This document shows positions 17,131 through 28,992 of a stretch of DNA of 64,000 nt, in pieces; the stretch's first letter is position 1, and every line of letters starts with the position of its first letter. Where the stretch lies: NCBI RefSeq assembly GCF_000833605.1, contig NZ_JXTG01000007.1, forward strand, positions 36,575-100,574, given 5' to 3'. The notes below the pieces were generated by a model. The model worked only from the letters and a program-made list of their open reading frames with translations, ran no database searches and had not been told where the DNA came from. This DNA comes from Anoxybacillus ayderensis. GTDB lineage: Bacteria; Bacillota; Bacilli; Bacillales; Anoxybacillaceae. The translations under genes were made by a program, and so were the position numbers.

Positions 17131-17475
17131 ATGTCGATGGAACAATTTTTACACGAATATAAACAAGGGCTAGGAACGTTTACACAACAAATGCCGAAGG
17201 TTGGGCAAACGTTTAATGCGTTTACAGAGGCGTGTTTTGCGCAAGGGGCGTTGTCGAAAAAAGAAAAGCAATTGATCGCATTAGGCATTAGTGTTGCTAA
17301 ACAAGATGAATATTGTACGATTTATCATACGAAAGGATGCATCGATGAAGGAGCGACAGAAGAACAAATATTTGAAGCATGTGCGGTTGCTGCTGCGTTA
17401 GCTGGCGGGACGACAATGAGCCAAGCAGTCACGCTCGTTCGCCAATGTATTGATGAATTTACTCGCACGCATTAA
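17131..17475 (+). CDS. yurZ: Carboxymuconolactone decarboxylase / AhpD-like protein YurZ
   Basis: The 114-residue all-helical protein belongs to the CMD/AhpD family. The usual redox motif ExxCxxCxxxH is only half present: [11 protein letters not shown] has the first Cys and the His but Tyr replaces the second Cys of CxxC. A peroxidase or disulfide-reductase role is therefore doubtful. ATG 17131 is chosen because AAGGAGGAG lies six bases upstream. Its place between metQ and sufC matches B. subtilis yurZ. A terminator follows. Confidence 0.85.
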   Translation: MSMEQFLHEYKQGLGTFTQQMPKVGQTFNAFTEACFAQGALSKKEKQLIALGISVAKQDEYCTIYHTKGCIDEGATEEQIFEACAVAAALAGGTTMSQAVTLVRQCIDEFTRTH

Positions 17476-17502
17476 AAGGATAGGGCTCTCCTATCCTTTT
17501 TT
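17474..17502 (+). terminator. Terminator after yurZ
   Basis: AAAAGGATAGG and CCTATCCTTTT form a perfect stem around GCTCT and are followed by more T residues. Confidence 0.85.
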
Positions 17503-17537
17503 ACATATGTGATAAAGTAAACAAACTTTCTAAACAA

Positions 17538-17591
17538 AAAAGTATCAAAATGCTTGCAATAAGGTTGCTAATACTTTTCATCTGTTATAAA
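17538..17591 (+). promoter_or_regulatory. Probable suf promoter with inverted repeat
   Basis: AAAAGTAT (17538-17545) and ATACTTTT (17571-17578) form a perfect 8-base inverted repeat with 25 bases between. It spans a candidate -35 (TTGCTA, 17565-17570), and TATAAA at 17586-17591 is a candidate -10, although a 15-base spacing is short. The repeat is a candidate operator for an Fe-S-responsive regulator. Promoter and operator are inference. Confidence 0.45.
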
Positions 17592-17657
17592 ATTGTAATG
17601 AGAATAAAATGAGAATTACGTTTTTATGAACATAAGCGAAACTGGAGGTATTTTTTT

Positions 17658-18437
17658 ATGGCAACATTAACGATTAAAGATCTTCACGTTGCAATTGATG
17701 GAAAAGAAATTTTAAGAGGGGTCAACCTTGAAATTAAAGGTGGCGAGTTTCATGCCATCATGGGACCAAACGGAACGGGAAAGTCGACATTATCTGCCGC
17801 AATCATGGGCCATCCAAAATATGAAGTGACAAAAGGAAGCATTACATTAGATGGGCAAGACGTATTAGAAATGGAAGTAGACGAACGTGCTCGCGCAGGT
17901 CTTTTTTTAGCGATGCAATATCCGAGCGAAATTAGTGGTGTGACAAACGCTGACTTCCTTCGTTCAGCCATTAACGCACGTCGCGGAGAAGGAAATGAAA
18001 TTTCATTAATGAAATTCATTCGTCAATTAGATGAAAAAATGGCGTTTTTAGAAATGAATCCAGATATGGCGCATCGTTATTTAAACGAAGGATTTTCAGG
18101 TGGAGAAAAAAAGCGGAATGAAATTTTACAATTAATGATGTTGCAGCCGAAAATTGCAATTTTAGACGAAATTGACTCAGGTCTTGACATCGATGCATTA
18201 AAAGTTGTTGCAAAAGGTGTAAATGAGATGCGCAACAGCGAATTTGGCTGTTTAATTATTACCCACTATCAGCGCCTATTAAACTACATCACACCAGATT
18301 ATGTGCATGTTATGATGCAAGGACGCATCGTGAAATCAGGCGGTCCAGAATTGGCGCAACGTCTTGAAGCTGAAGGATATGACTGGATTAAAAAAGAGCT
18401 AGGCATTGAAGATGAAGTCGTTGAGCAAGAAGCGTAA
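17658..18437 (+). CDS. sufC: Fe-S assembly ATPase SufC
   Basis: The 259-residue ABC-type ATPase energises the SufBCD scaffold in the cytoplasm. Walker A is GPNGTGKS (36-43), the signature FSGGEKKRNEILQ and Walker B KIAILDEIDSGLD are typical for SufC, and the protein lacks membrane partners. It is the first gene of sufCDSUB, the main and essential Fe-S assembly system of Bacillus. The RBS is TGGAGG. Confidence 0.98.
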   Translation: MATLTIKDLHVAIDGKEILRGVNLEIKGGEFHAIMGPNGTGKSTLSAAIMGHPKYEVTKGSITLDGQDVLEMEVDERARAGLFLAMQYPSEISGVTNADFLRSAINARRGEGNEISLMKFIRQLDEKMAFLEMNPDMAHRYLNEGFSGGEKKRNEILQLMMLQPKIAILDEIDSGLDIDALKVVAKGVNEMRNSEFGCLIITHYQRLLNYITPDYVHVMMQGRIVKSGGPELAQRLEAEGYDWIKKELGIEDEVVEQEA

Positions 18438-18452
18438 GCGTTAGGAGGATTT

Positions 18453-21407
<2,955 letters not shown>

Positions 21408-21430
21408 TCATAAAAAAGGAGGCGAACGGA

Positions 21431-22828
21431 ATGGCGAAAAAAATTCCAGAAATCGGTGAATATAAGTACGGTTTCGCCGATAAAGACGTATCTGTTTTCC
21501 GCGCTGAGCGCGGATTAACGCGCGAAATTGTAGAAGAAATTTCGCGAATGAAAAATGAACCACAATGGATGCTTGAATTTCGTTTGAAAGCGTTAGATAT
21601 TTTTTACAGCATGCCCATGCCGCAATGGGGTGGCGATTTATCGAGTTTAGATTTTGATGAAATTACGTATTACGTTAAACCATCAGAAAAATCTGGACGT
21701 TCATGGGATGAAGTGCCAGAAGAAATTAAAGCAACGTTTGATAAGCTCGGTATTCCAGAGGCGGAACAAAAATATTTAGCAGGGGTATCTGCACAGTACG
21801 AATCGGAAGTTGTATACCATAACATGAAAGAAGATCTTGAGAAATTAGGGGTCATTTTTAAAGATACAGACTCGGCGTTAAAAGAAAATGAAGATTTGTT
21901 CCGCGAGCATTGGGCAAAAGTCGTTCCGCCGACAGATAATAAATTTGCGGCACTAAACTCAGCCGTTTGGTCGGGTGGCTCATTTATTTACGTTCCAAAA
22001 GGTGTAAAAGTTGATACGCCGTTGCAAGCGTATTTCCGTATTAACTCTGAAAATATGGGACAATTTGAACGGACGTTAATTATCGTCGATGAAGGGGCGC
22101 ATGTTCATTACGTCGAAGGCTGTACGGCGCCTGTATATACGACAAACTCGCTTCATAGTGCAGTCGTTGAAATTATCGTGAAAAAAGGAGCGTATTGCCG
22201 TTATACGACGATTCAAAACTGGGCGAACAACGTCTTTAACCTTGTGACAAAGCGCGCGGTTTGTGAAGAAAACGCAACGATGGAATGGATCGACGGAAAC
22301 ATTGGGTCGAAATTAACGATGAAATATCCAGCGGTCGTTTTAAAAGGAGAAGGTGCACGTGGATTGACCCTTTCGATCGCGATTGCTGGCAAAGGGCAAC
22401 ATCAAGATGCTGGTGCGAAAATGATTCATTTAGCACCAAACACGTCATCAACGATCGTATCCAAATCCATTTCAAAACAAGGCGGAAAAGTCACATATCG
22501 CGGTATCGTTCATTTCGGCCGAAAAGCGGACGGTTCTCGTTCAAATATTGAGTGTGATACGCTCATTATGGATAATCAATCGACATCCGATACGATTCCG
22601 TATAACGAAATTTTAAACGACAACGTTTCGCTTGAACATGAAGCAAAAGTATCGAAAGTATCGGAAGAACAACTATTTTATTTAATGAGCCGCGGCATTT
22701 CCGAACAAGAAGCGACAGAAATGATCGTGATGGGCTTTATCGAGCCGTTTACAAGAGAACTGCCGATGGAATATGCGGTTGAAATGAACCGTCTCATTAA
22801 ATTCGAAATGGAAGGTAGTATTGGATAA
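21431..22828 (+). CDS. sufB: Fe-S scaffold protein SufB
   Basis: The 465-residue protein is the main scaffold of the Suf machinery. It contains the SufB-type beta-helix with [12 protein letters not shown], NCxT-like regions and the C-terminal [25 protein letters not shown] 21431 follows AAAAAGGAGGCGAACGG; an upstream in-frame extension into sufU is not supported by a ribosome binding site. It closes sufCDSUB and is followed by a strong terminator. Confidence 0.97.
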   Translation: MAKKIPEIGEYKYGFADKDVSVFRAERGLTREIVEEISRMKNEPQWMLEFRLKALDIFYSMPMPQWGGDLSSLDFDEITYYVKPSEKSGRSWDEVPEEIKATFDKLGIPEAEQKYLAGVSAQYESEVVYHNMKEDLEKLGVIFKDTDSALKENEDLFREHWAKVVPPTDNKFAALNSAVWSGGSFIYVPKGVKVDTPLQAYFRINSENMGQFERTLIIVDEGAHVHYVEGCTAPVYTTNSLHSAVVEIIVKKGAYCRYTTIQNWANNVFNLVTKRAVCEENATMEWIDGNIGSKLTMKYPAVVLKGEGARGLTLSIAIAGKGQHQDAGAKMIHLAPNTSSTIVSKSISKQGGKVTYRGIVHFGRKADGSRSNIECDTLIMDNQSTSDTIPYNEILNDNVSLEHEAKVSKVSEEQLFYLMSRGISEQEATEMIVMGFIEPFTRELPMEYAVEMNRLIKFEMEGSIG

Positions 22829-22834
22829 CAAATA

Positions 22835-22872
22835 GCTGATGATCTGCGCCATGCAGATCATCGGCTTTTTTT
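22835..22872 (+). terminator. Terminator of the suf operon
   Basis: GCTGATGATCTGC and GCAGATCATCGGC form a 13-base stem with one mismatch around GCCAT, followed by seven T residues. Confidence 0.9.
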
Positions 22873-22906
22873 GTATGTTGTGGTAAGATGAATGTAGGTG
22901 ATGAAT

Positions 22907-23755
22907 ATGATTTATGTCGGATTAACGGGATGGGGCGACCATGACAGTTTATATCCGTCTCGGCTTGCGTCAAAAGATAAGTTACAAGCATATGCGGCTC
23001 ACTTTCCAACCGTTGAAGTTGATGCGTATTTTTATGCCATTCAACCGCGTCAAAACGTTGAAAAATGGTTGACGGAAACGCCTGCGTCATTCCAATTTAT
23101 CGTGAAGGCGTATCAAGGAATGACGGGGCATCAACGGGGCGACATTCCATATGCAAACAAAGACGAGATGTTTACCGCATTTCTCCAATCGATTGAGCCG
23201 TTTCAACAAGGAAATAAGCTCGCGATGGTGTTGTTTCAATTTCCGCCGTGGTTCGATTGTAAAAAAGAGCATGTTCACTATTTGCGTTGGTGTCGGGAGC
23301 GAATGAAAGATATTCCTGTGGCGCTTGAATTTCGTCATCAATCGTGGTTTTCCCCTTCGTTTTACGAAAAGACGTTGCGTTTTATGGAGGAAGAGCAATG
23401 GATTCATAGCATTTGCGATGAACCGCAAGCAGGGGAAGGATCAGTACCGACTGTTCTTCATCCAACAGATCGAAAGAAAACGCTCATTCGTCTACACGGA
23501 CGCAATGTCGCTGGCTGGAATAAAAGAGATGACGAAAATTGGCGTGCCGTCCGTTATTTATACCGCTACAACGAGCAAGAGTTACAAGAGTGGGCACAAC
23601 ATATTCGTATGTTACAAACAAAATGTGAACACATTTACGTACTATTTAACAACAACTCAGGCGGAGATGCTGCTCATAATGCAAAACAGTTGTTGCAGTT
23701 GTTAGGCATTGAGTATACAAATTTGGCACCGCGACAATTAGATTTGTTTTCATAA
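22907..23755 (+). CDS. yunF: DUF72 family protein YunF
   Basis: The 282-residue protein belongs to the DUF72 TIM-barrel family (YIVLTGW-like start MIYVGLTGWGDHDSLYP, the VEVDAYFYAIQ strand, ALEFRHQSW, and the C-terminal YVLFNNNSGGDAAHNA). No enzymatic reaction is established for the family. ATG 22907 is preferred over 22901 for spacing to AGGTG. It opens a run yunF-yunE-yunD-yunC-yunB collinear with B. subtilis. Confidence 0.88.
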   Translation: MIYVGLTGWGDHDSLYPSRLASKDKLQAYAAHFPTVEVDAYFYAIQPRQNVEKWLTETPASFQFIVKAYQGMTGHQRGDIPYANKDEMFTAFLQSIEPFQQGNKLAMVLFQFPPWFDCKKEHVHYLRWCRERMKDIPVALEFRHQSWFSPSFYEKTLRFMEEEQWIHSICDEPQAGEGSVPTVLHPTDRKKTLIRLHGRNVAGWNKRDDENWRAVRYLYRYNEQELQEWAQHIRMLQTKCEHIYVLFNNNSGGDAAHNAKQLLQLLGIEYTNLAPRQLDLFS

Positions 23756-23768
23756 TGGGGGATCAAAA

Positions 23769-24587
23769 ATGGAATATATATTTCTTTTAATCATCGGTCT
23801 TTTAGCAGGAACGATTGGTAGCCTTGTCGGTTTAGGGGGAGGGGTGATTATCGTTCCCGCGCTTCTTTTTTTAAGTGTTGCGCACGTATTGCCGACCATT
23901 TCACCACAAGTGGCTGTTGGGACATCGCTTGTTGTCATTATTTTTAATGGATTGTCATCAACTTTAACGTATATGAAGCATAAGATGGTTGACTATAAAA
24001 GCGGTTTATTTTTTTTCATCGGTAGTGGCCCAGGGGCGATGCTTGGCGCGTGGGTGAATCAACATGTACATATGCATCATTTTTCACTTTATTTCGGATT
24101 GTTTCTCATTGCCGTTTCATTTTTGCTTATGTTCCAATCGCGTTTATCTCCGTCTAATAAGCGCACGTTTTCAGTTGTGCGTACATATGTCACGAATGAA
24201 GGGGAGGAAGTGACGTACGGATATCATCCGTTTAGCGCTACGTTCATTGCGTTTGTTGTCGGATTTGTTGGTGGATTTTTTGGGATCGGTGGTGGGTCGC
24301 TTATGGTACCTGCGATGATGCTATTGTTTTTGTTTCCTCCTCACGTTGCCGTTGCGACATCGATGTTTATCGTCTTTTTATCGTCTATTGTTAGTTCAAT
24401 GACGCACGTCTTTATGGGGAATGTCGCTTGGACGTTTGCTCTTTCTCTTATTCCGGGCGTATGGATTGGAGCGAAAGGTGGGGCGTGGCTTAATCGACGA
24501 CTAAAAGGAAAAACGGTCGTGACGTTATTGCGAATTGTACTTATTTTACTTGGTGTTCGTTTAATCATGCAAGGACTTGGATTGTAA
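23769..24587 (+). CDS. yunE: TauE/SafE-family membrane transporter YunE
   Basis: The 272-residue integral membrane protein has two homologous halves, each opening with a Gly-rich GLxGGFxGxGGG-type segment (LVGLGGGVIIVPALL near residue 20 and FVGGFFGIGGGSLMVPAMM near 165). This is the TauE/SafE signature for export or import of sulfonates, sulfite or organic anions. The substrate is unknown. It follows yunF by 13 bases and precedes yunD by about 15. Confidence 0.88.
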   Translation: MEYIFLLIIGLLAGTIGSLVGLGGGVIIVPALLFLSVAHVLPTISPQVAVGTSLVVIIFNGLSSTLTYMKHKMVDYKSGLFFFIGSGPGAMLGAWVNQHVHMHHFSLYFGLFLIAVSFLLMFQSRLSPSNKRTFSVVRTYVTNEGEEVTYGYHPFSATFIAFVVGFVGGFFGIGGGSLMVPAMMLLFLFPPHVAVATSMFIVFLSSIVSSMTHVFMGNVAWTFALSLIPGVWIGAKGGAWLNRRLKGKTVVTLLRIVLILLGVRLIMQGLGL

Positions 24588-24602
24588 AAAAAGAAAGGTG
24601 TG

Positions 24603-26003
24603 TTGCAAGCGTTGAGGGAGACGATACATATTTATCATACAAACGATGTGCATAGCCATTTTGAGCGATGGCCAAAAGTTGTTCACTATTTACAAACGGT
24701 GAGAAAAAAGCATCAACAAAATCGCGAGCATACGGTTTTACTTGATATTGGTGATTTTATTGATCGTTTTCATCCCCTTACTGAAGCGTCAGCAGGAAAG
24801 GCAAACGTCATTCTTTTAAACGATGCTGCATACGATGCGGCAACGATCGGGAATAATGAAGGAATTACGCTTAGTCATGAACAGCTCGATACGTTGTACA
24901 CGAACGCTACGTTTTCGGTCATCGTGGCGAACGTTTTTTATGAAAACGGAGAGCGTCCGCGTTGGATGAAGCCGTATATCATTATGACGTTTGGACATGT
25001 TCGCGTTGCGTTTATTGGGGTGACCGTTCCGTTTCAGACGTTTTATGAACTGCTTGGATGGCGTGTTGCCGATCCGTTTGATACGGTTGCTCAGCTCATT
25101 GAAGAGCTTTCAGAAAAAGTGGATGCCATTGTTTTATTGTCTCATTTAGGGATAAATGATGATGAAAAAATGGCTCATATGTTTCCACAATTGACTGCGA
25201 TTTTAGGTGGACATACACATCACGTATTTGAACATGGAAAACGAGTGAATGAAACATTACTTTGTGGGGCAGGGAAGTTTGCACATTACGTTGGATGCTT
25301 AACATTGACGATCGATAAAAACAATCGGAAAGTAGATGCGCGTGCATATGTACAACATACCGATACGTTCGAACATGAATGCGTTGAAACAAAACGAAAA
25401 TTAAATCATATGATTGAGCAAGCAACAAATGCATTGGCACAACCGATTGTGTATTTGCCCGAACCGTTACATATGGACTGGTTTTCCCCTTCTCCATTTG
25501 CGTCGCTTCTTGCGCAAGCGTTAAACGAATGGTGTGAAGGTGATATAGCGATGGTCAATGCGGGTGTTTTGCTTGCATCATTACCAAAAGGTGTTGTGAC
25601 GAAAGGAGATATTCATCGCATTTGTCCGCACCCAATTAATCCGTGCAAAGTATATTTGCGCGGAAGCGAATTAAAAGAAGTCATTTTGCAAGCGGAAACG
25701 GAACAAATGAAACAGTTGCGGGTGAGAGGATTTGGATTTCGTGGCGAAGTGATGGGACAAATGGTGTACGATGGCGTCACGATCGAGAAAGAGACCATGT
25801 CGGACGGTCAAGAACACGTGCGTCGCATTTTTATTCACCATCAGCCAATTGATGAGCAAAAAACGTATGCGGTCGCAACAATTGATATGTTTACGTTCGG
25901 ACACTTATATCCTGAAATATATCGTGCGAAAAAGCAATATTACATGCCCGAAATGTTGCGGGATGTGCTTGCGTGGAAGCTAAAAAACATGTATCAACAA
26001 TAG
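24603..26003 (+). CDS. yunD: 5'-nucleotidase-type metallophosphoesterase YunD
   Basis: The ~466-residue protein has the calcineurin-like metallophosphatase core with HTNDVHSHFE, DIGDFIDR, GNNEG, LSHLGI and GGHTHHVFEHG, followed by a C-terminal 5'-nucleotidase substrate domain. There is no signal peptide, so unlike classical secreted UshA-type enzymes it should act in the cytoplasm. The start is uncertain: TTG 24603, GTG 24600 and TTG 24612 all lie near AAAGG. It belongs to the yunFEDCB series. Confidence 0.88.
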   Translation: MQALRETIHIYHTNDVHSHFERWPKVVHYLQTVRKKHQQNREHTVLLDIGDFIDRFHPLTEASAGKANVILLNDAAYDAATIGNNEGITLSHEQLDTLYTNATFSVIVANVFYENGERPRWMKPYIIMTFGHVRVAFIGVTVPFQTFYELLGWRVADPFDTVAQLIEELSEKVDAIVLLSHLGINDDEKMAHMFPQLTAILGGHTHHVFEHGKRVNETLLCGAGKFAHYVGCLTLTIDKNNRKVDARAYVQHTDTFEHECVETKRKLNHMIEQATNALAQPIVYLPEPLHMDWFSPSPFASLLAQALNEWCEGDIAMVNAGVLLASLPKGVVTKGDIHRICPHPINPCKVYLRGSELKEVILQAETEQMKQLRVRGFGFRGEVMGQMVYDGVTIEKETMSDGQEHVRRIFIHHQPIDEQKTYAVATIDMFTFGHLYPEIYRAKKQYYMPEMLRDVLAWKLKNMYQQ

Positions 26004-26015
26004 GCACCCTTCGAT

Positions 26016-26040
26016 CTTTTATTCATACATTGAATAAAAG
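26016..26040. repeat. Perfect inverted repeat upstream of yunC
   Basis: CTTTTATTC and GAATAAAAG flank a seven-base loop. The 3' arm ends just before the yunC ribosome binding site. It may be a weak terminator or control yunC. Confidence 0.6.
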
Positions 26041-26056
26041 AAAGGAGCGTGAATAT

Positions 26057-26359
26057 ATGATCGAATTAAAGCCGTTATGGATTGACGGGGAGCCGTTTAC
26101 GGCCATTTCTGTTCAGTTGCCTAAAACGACGTTGTTAGCTGTTGCTAATGATAAAGGATATATTATGTGTGGGGCGTTAGATGTCGCTTTGTTAAACGAA
26201 AAATTGCGCGACCGTGGCATTGTAGCTGGAAGAGCGGTAGGCGTGCGGACAATTGATCAACTGTTAGAAGCACCGCTTGAGTCTGTTACGTTTGCTGCTG
26301 AACAATTAGGTATTTCACGTGGCATGAAAGGAAAAGACGCCTTGCTCCTGATGAAATAA
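26057..26359 (+). CDS. yunC: YunC (DUF1805) protein
   Basis: The 100-residue protein has the YunC pattern: a beta-strand start, GYIMCGALDVALLNEKLRDRGIVAGRAVGVRTIDQLLEAPL, and a C-terminal helix with GISRGMKGKDALLLM. The known structure class is a small alpha/beta dimer, with no defined activity. ATG 26057 has GGAGCG ten bases upstream; an upstream extension into yunD is unsupported. Confidence 0.88.
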   Translation: MIELKPLWIDGEPFTAISVQLPKTTLLAVANDKGYIMCGALDVALLNEKLRDRGIVAGRAVGVRTIDQLLEAPLESVTFAAEQLGISRGMKGKDALLLMK

Positions 26360-26365
26360 AATAAT

Positions 26366-26413
26366 AATCCCCTGCTTGATCGCATACATATAGCGTGAGA
26401 GGGGGGATTTTTG
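26366..26413 (+). promoter_or_regulatory. Stem-loop that pairs with the yunB ribosome binding site
   Basis: AATCCCC (26366-26372) pairs with GGGGATT (26403-26409), with an inner CGC/GCG pairing in the loop, followed by T residues. The structure looks like a terminator of yunC. However, its 3' arm holds the GGGGGG that serves yunB translation, and the T-run continues into the TTG start. Confidence 0.6.
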
Positions 26414-27157
26414 TTGTATCAACAACTACGTAAAAGAAGAAAACCGCTACCCATCCGCTATATTTTTTTAATTACCTTTGTTTTTTTTATCATTTCGACT
26501 GTTGCGAGCCTTTGGTTTATTAATAGAGGAATCGAACCAACGCTGATGGCGATCGCCGAAAAAGAAACGCGCCGCTTAGCGAATTTAGTGATCAATAATG
26601 CGATTAATCAACAAATTGCTGAGGACGACTTTCGAGTTGAAAACTTTATCAAAATTGAAAAAGATGAGCATGGGAAAATTTCTGCGATAGATTTTAATGC
26701 TACCGTTGTGAATCGAGTATTAGCTAAAACGACAAATCGTGTCCAACGAAATTTAAAAGCGGCATCAGAAGGAAAACTATCGGCGCTTGAGTTTCCAGAT
26801 GTTCAAATTGAAACGGAAAAAGAACAAGGAATCGTCTATTATATCCCGCTCGGACAAGCAACGAACAACGTATTGTTAGGAAATTTAGGGCCGCGCATCC
26901 CGGTTCGTTTTTACGTCATTGGGGATGTTCATTCGGACGTAAATAAAAATATACGTCCGTTTGGCATAAATAATGCTTTAATAGAAATAGCAATCCATAT
27001 TGAAGTTAACGTGCAAATTATTATTCCATTTGCAACAAAAACGGCAACGATTCAAAACGACATTCCTGTAGCGATTCAAATTATTCAAGGGGAAGTTCCA
27101 CAATTTTATAATCAAGGTGGGGAAGGAAATACGTCAATTGAAATTCCAGTTGAATAA
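26414..27157 (+). CDS. yunB: Sporulation protein YunB
   Basis: The ~247-residue protein has a basic N-terminus and one membrane segment (YIFLITFVFFIISTVASLWF, about 14-33), followed by an extracytoplasmic domain with GIEPTLMAIAEKETRRLANLVINNAINQQI and PVRFYVIGDV. This matches YunB, a mother-cell-expressed sporulation protein. TTG 26414 or 26411 is the start, served by GGGGGG inside the preceding stem-loop. It ends the yunFEDCB series. Confidence 0.85.
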   Translation: MYQQLRKRRKPLPIRYIFLITFVFFIISTVASLWFINRGIEPTLMAIAEKETRRLANLVINNAINQQIAEDDFRVENFIKIEKDEHGKISAIDFNATVVNRVLAKTTNRVQRNLKAASEGKLSALEFPDVQIETEKEQGIVYYIPLGQATNNVLLGNLGPRIPVRFYVIGDVHSDVNKNIRPFGINNALIEIAIHIEVNVQIIIPFATKTATIQNDIPVAIQIIQGEVPQFYNQGGEGNTSIEIPVE

Positions 27158-27160
27158 TAA

Positions 27161-27224
27161 AAAATTCTGAAAATTTTATTTTTTGAAATATTATTTTGAC
27201 AAAAAGCTTGTCCGTTGATATACT
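27161..27224 (+). promoter_or_regulatory. Sigma-A promoter with upstream CodY-like box for the NSS transporter
   Basis: TTGACA (27196-27201) and TATACT (27219-27224) are 17 bases apart, a near-consensus promoter. The 15-mer at 27161-27175 matches the CodY consensus AATTTTCWGAAAATT at 13 of 15 positions. A second, weaker 11/15 match lies downstream at 27245-27259. This suggests repression when branched-chain amino acids and GTP are plentiful. Confidence 0.7.
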
Positions 27225-27345
27225 TAAAACTAAAATGAAACAAAAAAAGTCTGAAAAATTAAAATAATCGAACGAGGAGGTGCTCATCTTTTTATTGCGT
27301 AACGATATGAAAAAATCAAAAACTCACTGAGGAGGGTATTTCATT

Positions 27346-28857
27346 ATGGAGAGTCGTCAACAATGGGGCACACGCGCTGGCTTTATTTTAGCAGCTGCTG
27401 GCTCGGCAATTGGATTGGGAAACATTTGGAGGTTTCCAGCTGTCGCATATGAAAATGGTGGAGGGGCATTTTTTCTCCCGTATTTATTTGCATTATTAAC
27501 AGCAGGTATTCCAATTCTTATATTGGAATTTGCGCTTGGACATAAGTATCGCGGTTCAGCGCCATTAACGTTCGCCCGTCTAAGCAAAGGAACAGAATGG
27601 ATTGGTTGGTGGCAAGTCCTTATTTCATTCGTTATTTCAACGTATTATTCCGTCGTTATTGCATGGGCGATGTCTTATACGTATTTTGCTTTCACATCAA
27701 AATGGGGAGAAAATACAGGGGACTTTTTATTCGGTGAGTATTTGAAATTAGCAGAAACACCGGGTACGTTTGGAAGTTTAGTTCCAGCTGTTTTCATTCC
27801 ACTTCTTCTCGTTTGGATCATTAACTTAGCCGTTTTGTATAAAGGTGTTCGGAAAGGAATTGAAGTCGCAAATAAAATTTTCTTACCAACGCTTGTCGTT
27901 CTTTTCTTTATTATCGTCATTCGCGCTGTGACGTTAGACGGAGCGATTGAAGGATTAAATGCATTTTTCAAACCAAATTGGGATCAAATTATGAACGGAA
28001 AAGTGTGGGTTGCCGCATATAGCCAAATTTTCTTTAGCTTATCGATTGCATTCGCTATTATGATTACTTATTCAAGTTATTTGCCAAAAAAATCGGATAT
28101 TACGAATAACGCATTTATTACCGGTTTTGCAAACTCAGGATTCGAGCTATTAGCTGGTATCGGCGTATTTAGCGTCCTTGGCTTTTTAGCACAACAACAA
28201 GGCGTAGAAGTAAGCGAAGTTGTTAAAGGTGGCGTTGGATTAGCGTTCGTCGTCTTCCCACAAATTATTAACCAATTCCCTGCATTCAATGAGTTTTTCG
28301 GGGTATTATTTTTCCTTTCATTAACATTAGCAGGACTGACATCGCTTATTTCTATTTCAGAAACGTATGTTTCAGCGATTCAAGAAAAGTTTGGTATATC
28401 TCGAACGAAAGCAGTTCTCGGCGGTGGAGGAGTAGCTGCACTCATCGCATTAGTATTCGCTTCAAACGGCGGATTATATTTCTTAGATGTTGTTGACTAT
28501 TTCATTAACAACTTTGGTGTTGCGCTCGTTGGATTAGTTGAAGTAGTTGTCATTGCATGGGTGTTAAAAGAACTGAATGCCCTTCAAACACATGCAAATA
28601 GCGTATCAGATATTATGGTAGGCGCATGGTGGAAAATTTCGCTCTCTGTTGTCACACCAATTGTTTTAGGATACATGATGTTTGATAGCATTAAAACAAA
28701 CGTGAAAGAAAATTATGGCGGGTACGATACGTTATTCGTCGTTAAATACGGATGGACTGTTGCGGCGCTTGTTATCGTTCTCGGTTTTGTTCTTTCAGTA
28801 AAACGTTGGAAAGATGGAGTACTTTCCGTTCCGACAGATAAGGAGGTTTCGAGCTAA
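27346..28857 (+). CDS. Neurotransmitter:sodium symporter (NSS) family amino acid transporter
   Basis: The 503-residue membrane protein begins with the NSS signature GSAIGLGNIWRFP in the first membrane segment and shows about 11-12 hydrophobic segments. The family co-transports Na+ with amino acids such as alanine, methionine, tryptophan or tyrosine. A 34-residue MetS-like membrane peptide follows with a one-base overlap, as in methionine/alanine importers with a small subunit. That partner points to methionine or alanine as substrate. It interrupts the yunB-lytH order seen in B. subtilis. Confidence 0.9.
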   Translation: MESRQQWGTRAGFILAAAGSAIGLGNIWRFPAVAYENGGGAFFLPYLFALLTAGIPILILEFALGHKYRGSAPLTFARLSKGTEWIGWWQVLISFVISTYYSVVIAWAMSYTYFAFTSKWGENTGDFLFGEYLKLAETPGTFGSLVPAVFIPLLLVWIINLAVLYKGVRKGIEVANKIFLPTLVVLFFIIVIRAVTLDGAIEGLNAFFKPNWDQIMNGKVWVAAYSQIFFSLSIAFAIMITYSSYLPKKSDITNNAFITGFANSGFELLAGIGVFSVLGFLAQQQGVEVSEVVKGGVGLAFVVFPQIINQFPAFNEFFGVLFFLSLTLAGLTSLISISETYVSAIQEKFGISRTKAVLGGGGVAALIALVFASNGGLYFLDVVDYFINNFGVALVGLVEVVVIAWVLKELNALQTHANSVSDIMVGAWWKISLSVVTPIVLGYMMFDSIKTNVKENYGGYDTLFVVKYGWTVAALVIVLGFVLSVKRWKDGVLSVPTDKEVSS

Positions 28858-28961
28858 TGGAAACAAGTGCGCTTATTATGATGCTTGTCGGTATGGGAAT
28901 TATTTGGGGAGGTTTTGCTGCGAGCGTCGCTCATGCAGTAAAGAAAAGTCGGCAATCATAA
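28857..28961 (+). CDS. MetS-like small subunit of the NSS transporter
   Basis: The 34-residue peptide is one hydrophobic helix (LIMMLVGMGIIWGGFAASVA) with a basic tail KKSRQS. It is translated from an ATG that overlaps the transporter stop (TAATG), with AGGAGG just upstream. Small subunits of this type (MetS) are required for methionine/alanine uptake by MetP in Corynebacterium. The function here is inferred from this arrangement. Confidence 0.85.
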   Translation: METSALIMMLVGMGIIWGGFAASVAHAVKKSRQS

Positions 28962-28992
28962 AAAAGATGGGGCATATGCCTCATCTTTTTTT
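28962..28992. terminator. Bidirectional terminator between metS-like gene and lytH
   Basis: AAAAAGATG-GGGCAT and ATGCCT-CATCTTTTTTT form a long stem with A-rich and T-rich flanks, suitable for termination from both sides. Confidence 0.8.

Noticed and set aside
17600..17640. Fur box upstream of sufC (repeated ATGAGAAT)
   Set aside because: The two copies are direct repeats, not inverted, so they do not form the Fur 7-1-7 motif.
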